6,267 nucleotides of DNA from JBHAEP01 sp041855665 (GTDB lineage: Bacteria > Patescibacteriota > Saccharimonadia > Saccharimonadales > Saccharimonadaceae): positions 1 through 6,267 of the forward strand of contig JBHAEP010000033.1 of assembly GCA_041855665.1 (NCBI GenBank), read 5' to 3'. The position numbers and the translations under genes were made by a program. Shown piece by piece: positions 4,766 to 6,267 of the stretch. Position 1 is the first letter of the stretch, and each line of letters starts with the position of its first letter. The notes below the pieces were generated by a model. It did no database searches. It was given only the letters and a program-made list of their open reading frames with translations, and was not told the origin of the DNA.

Positions 4766-5239
4766 ATGACTAAAGAAGATAAGAAGAAGTTGAAAAAAGA
4801 AGAAAAAGATATTCAAGCGGAATTAACTGCTGATTTGCAGCGTATTCGGGCTGACTTTGAAAATTATCGCAAAATGACTGAGGTTGAAAAAACAAATGCT
4901 CGACAGGCAGGGCGAGAGTCAGCAATTAAGTCGATTCTTCCGGTGATTGATACGATTGATCGTGCAATTAGTCATATTCCTGAAGAATTGGCTAACGATC
5001 AATGGGTTAAGGGTGTTGCTGGTCTTGCGAAGCAGTTAGATAAAGTTTTGTCCGAACTTAAGATTGAGAAAATATCAGCAGAATTTGGCGTAGAATTTAA
5101 TCCAGAGCTACATCAAGCTGTGCAGTTTGACGATGACGCAGAGGGTGACAAAGAAGTTATTTCTGAGGAGCTTCAGTCGGGATATACACTTGACGGTAGA
5201 CCCTTGCGCCATGCTATGGTTAAGGTTACTAGGCAATAA
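4766..5239 (+). CDS. grpE: Nucleotide exchange factor GrpE
   Basis: GrpE releases ADP from the chaperone DnaK. The 157-residue protein begins with a very basic and acidic stretch (KKKLKKEEKD), then a long helix with the family motif RADFENYRKM (about residues 28-37) that forms the dimeric coiled coil. LPVIDTIDRAI follows at about 57-67, and the beta domain with FGVEFNPELHQAV and the terminal SGYTLDGRPLRHAMVKV is complete. Length is slightly below that of E. coli GrpE (197 aa) because the disordered N-terminus is short. It is the second gene of the CIRCE-controlled operon, with a good ribosome binding site. A strong terminator follows immediately, so dnaK and dnaJ, often found next in hrcA operons, are not part of this one. 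Confidence 0.95.
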   Translation: MTKEDKKKLKKEEKDIQAELTADLQRIRADFENYRKMTEVEKTNARQAGRESAIKSILPVIDTIDRAISHIPEELANDQWVKGVAGLAKQLDKVLSELKIEKISAEFGVEFNPELHQAVQFDDDAEGDKEVISEELQSGYTLDGRPLRHAMVKVTRQ

Positions 5240-5251
5240 TTTACTCAAAAC

Positions 5252-5288
5252 CAAGCTCGCTAAATAATTGTTGCGGGCTTGTTTTTTT
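5252..5288 (+). terminator. Intrinsic terminator after grpE
   Basis: CAAGCTCGC (5252-5260) and GCGGGCTTG (5273-5281) form a nine-pair stem with one G-U wobble and a 12-base loop, followed by seven T (5282-5288). It ends the hrcA-grpE transcript. Four A residues at 5247-5250 precede the stem, but termination on the other strand would have no visible client gene. Confidence 0.92.
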
Positions 5289-5308
5289 GTTTAGTTTTGT
5301 GGTTTAAT
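5279..5308 (+). promoter_or_regulatory. Promoter for the FAD-linked oxidase gene
   Basis: TTGTTT (5279-5284), an 18-base spacer and TTTAAT (5303-5308) preceded by TGG make an extended -10 promoter whose -35 lies in the T-tract of the grpE terminator. Transcription would begin about 5315, four bases before the ATG at 5319, again without room for a ribosome binding site. The -11 base is T instead of the preferred A, which lowers confidence. Confidence 0.45.
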
Positions 5309-5318
5309 CATAAGTAAT

Positions 5319-6267
5319 ATGAGTGGGATTTTCGAAGCGCTAAGAGCGCGACAATTTACAGGTGATATTGATATAAACGAGTCAGCTAGGCGAGCTGTCT
5401 CTAGAGATGCTAGTATTTTTGAGGTTGTGCCAAGGGGCGTTATAGCCCCTAGAAACACCGAAGATATCAAAGCTGTTGTTCGCTGGGCTTCAGATATGAC
5501 AAAGAGTGGAGCTAATGTGTTTTTTGCGCCAAGAGTGGGCGGAACTTGTATGTCTGGAGGACCTTTGACCGAGGGTTATGTTTTAGATTTGAGTAAATAT
5601 TACAACAAAATAGGGGCGATTGATTTTGTGGGTCGTACTTTAACTGTTCAAAGCGGCGCCATGCATAAAAGGGTCGAGGATTTAACTCGATCTAATGGAT
5701 TACTATTTGCTCCGTACACTTCATCTCATGATATTTGTGGCATAGGTGGAATGATCGGCAATAATGCTAGCGGCGAAATGTCAATAAAATATGGCCCTAC
5801 TAGTGACAATGTTGACTCTGTGAAGGTAGTTTTGTCTGACGGTAATGAGTATGAGTTTAAGCCATTGGACCGGCATGAGTTAAATGAGAAGTGTCAGCAG
5901 GCTGATTTCGAGGGTGAAATTTATCGTAAGATGTTGACATTATTGGAAAACAACGCTCAAACCATCGCAACTAACCACCCTAGAACAGTGAAGAATGCCG
6001 CTGGATACCAGATTTGGGATTTATGGGATGCTCATCAGCAGAAGTTTAATTTAGGAAGAATTTTTATTGGCGCCCAGGGAACCTTGGGTGTTGTAACTGA
6101 GGCGAAATTGAAATTGGTTCCTTTGGCGAAAAATAGCCGTATGATCGTGGCGCCTCTAGATAATCTTGATAATTTGCCGGATGTTGTTCGTACTATTTTA
6201 AGGTTTGATCCTGCTAGTTGTGAAACTTTTGATCATTTTACTTATGAATTGGCCGAAAAATACCATC
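5319..6267 (+). CDS. FAD-linked oxidase / D-2-hydroxyacid dehydrogenase-like protein (GlcD/Dld type), N-terminal part
   Basis: The frame is open from ATG 5319 to the window end (316 codons plus one base), so the C-terminus is missing. It is a PCMH-type FAD-binding protein related to GlcD, Dld and YdiJ flavoenzymes, which oxidise 2-hydroxyacids. Visible motifs in order: DASIFEVVPRGVIAPRNTED (residues 30-49), the segment before FAD binding; VGGTCMSGG (73-81), matching the pyrophosphate-binding GGGTS loop but with Cys77 in place of the usual Ser; LDLSKY (89-94); IGGMIGNNASG (142-152), the second FAD loop, then KYG; KNAAGY; and GAQGTLGVVTEAKLKLVP (251-268), the typical end of the FAD domain. The substrate cannot be told, and whether an iron-sulfur C-terminal module follows is outside view. 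The start is supported by a promoter just upstream; there is no ribosome binding site. It is transcriptionally separate from grpE. Confidence 0.87.
   Translation, partial: MSGIFEALRARQFTGDIDINESARRAVSRDASIFEVVPRGVIAPRNTEDIKAVVRWASDMTKSGANVFFAPRVGGTCMSGGPLTEGYVLDLSKYYNKIGAIDFVGRTLTVQSGAMHKRVEDLTRSNGLLFAPYTSSHDICGIGGMIGNNASGEMSIKYGPTSDNVDSVKVVLSDGNEYEFKPLDRHELNEKCQQADFEGEIYRKMLTLLENNAQTIATNHPRTVKNAAGYQIWDLWDAHQQKFNLGRIFIGAQGTLGVVTEAKLKLVPLAKNSRMIVAPLDNLDNLPDVVRTILRFDPASCETFDHFTYELAEKYH

Noticed and set aside
1..6267. Recoded UGA (as in Gracilibacteria or SR1), because no gene here uses TGA as a stop
   Set aside because: No in-frame TGA is present in any coding region, the proteins read normally with the standard code, and eight stops are too few to infer anything from missing TGA.
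1..6267. CRISPR arrays, tRNA or rRNA genes, phage or toxin-antitoxin hallmark genes
   Set aside because: I saw no regularly spaced repeats, cloverleaf or rRNA-like sequence; coding regions fill nearly all the window, and the kinase-membrane protein pair lacks any specific toxin or antitoxin signature.

Overview
The window is a dense stretch of bacterial chromosome with every gene on the + strand. The gene content (MurJ, LepA/EF-4, guanylate kinase, HrcA, GrpE, an FAD-linked oxidase), very short intergenic gaps, a compact HrcA and starts that look leaderless all suggest a small-genome bacterium. The style of the FAD-linked oxidase and of HrcA makes Patescibacteria (CPR), perhaps Candidatus Saccharibacteria, my best guess. 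This is recognition from memory, not a database result. The standard genetic code fits: visible stops are six TAA and two TAG, and no gene has an in-frame TGA.

Layout: (1) 1-549 is the C-terminal part of the lipid II flippase murJ. (2) 580-3267 is the translational GTPase gene lepA, but it is cut in two. The 5' half (580-1416: GTPase domain plus domain II) ends at a TAA, and the 3' half (2296-3267: domain III to the C-terminal domain) restarts at its own ATG. Together they make 601 residues, about a full-length LepA (599 aa in E. coli). Between them lies about 0.9 kb of AT-rich DNA (about 32% GC by hand count, against about 41-42% in the lepA halves). It encodes a P-loop kinase-like protein (1417-1941) and a small two-helix membrane protein (1968-2231). 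This is the most unusual thing in the window. (3) gmk (3268-3972) abuts the 3' lepA half. (4) A perfect CIRCE operator and a strong extended -10 promoter precede hrcA-grpE (4016-5239), which ends at a clear intrinsic terminator. (5) A new promoter drives an FAD-linked oxidase gene (5319 onward) that runs off the window.

How the parts fit: the first genes of predicted transcripts (lepA 5' half, hrcA, the oxidase gene) have an extended -10-like hexamer only 7-11 nt upstream of the ATG and no Shine-Dalgarno sequence, so leaderless or nearly leaderless mRNAs are likely. Internal operon genes (gmk, grpE) have purine-rich ribosome binding sites. HrcA very probably represses its own hrcA-grpE operon through CIRCE. 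The insert separates gmk and the lepA 3' half from the lepA promoter. They must therefore depend on read-through across the insert or on a weak promoter-like sequence at the insert's right end. Whether the two LepA pieces reassemble into a working factor is the central open question.
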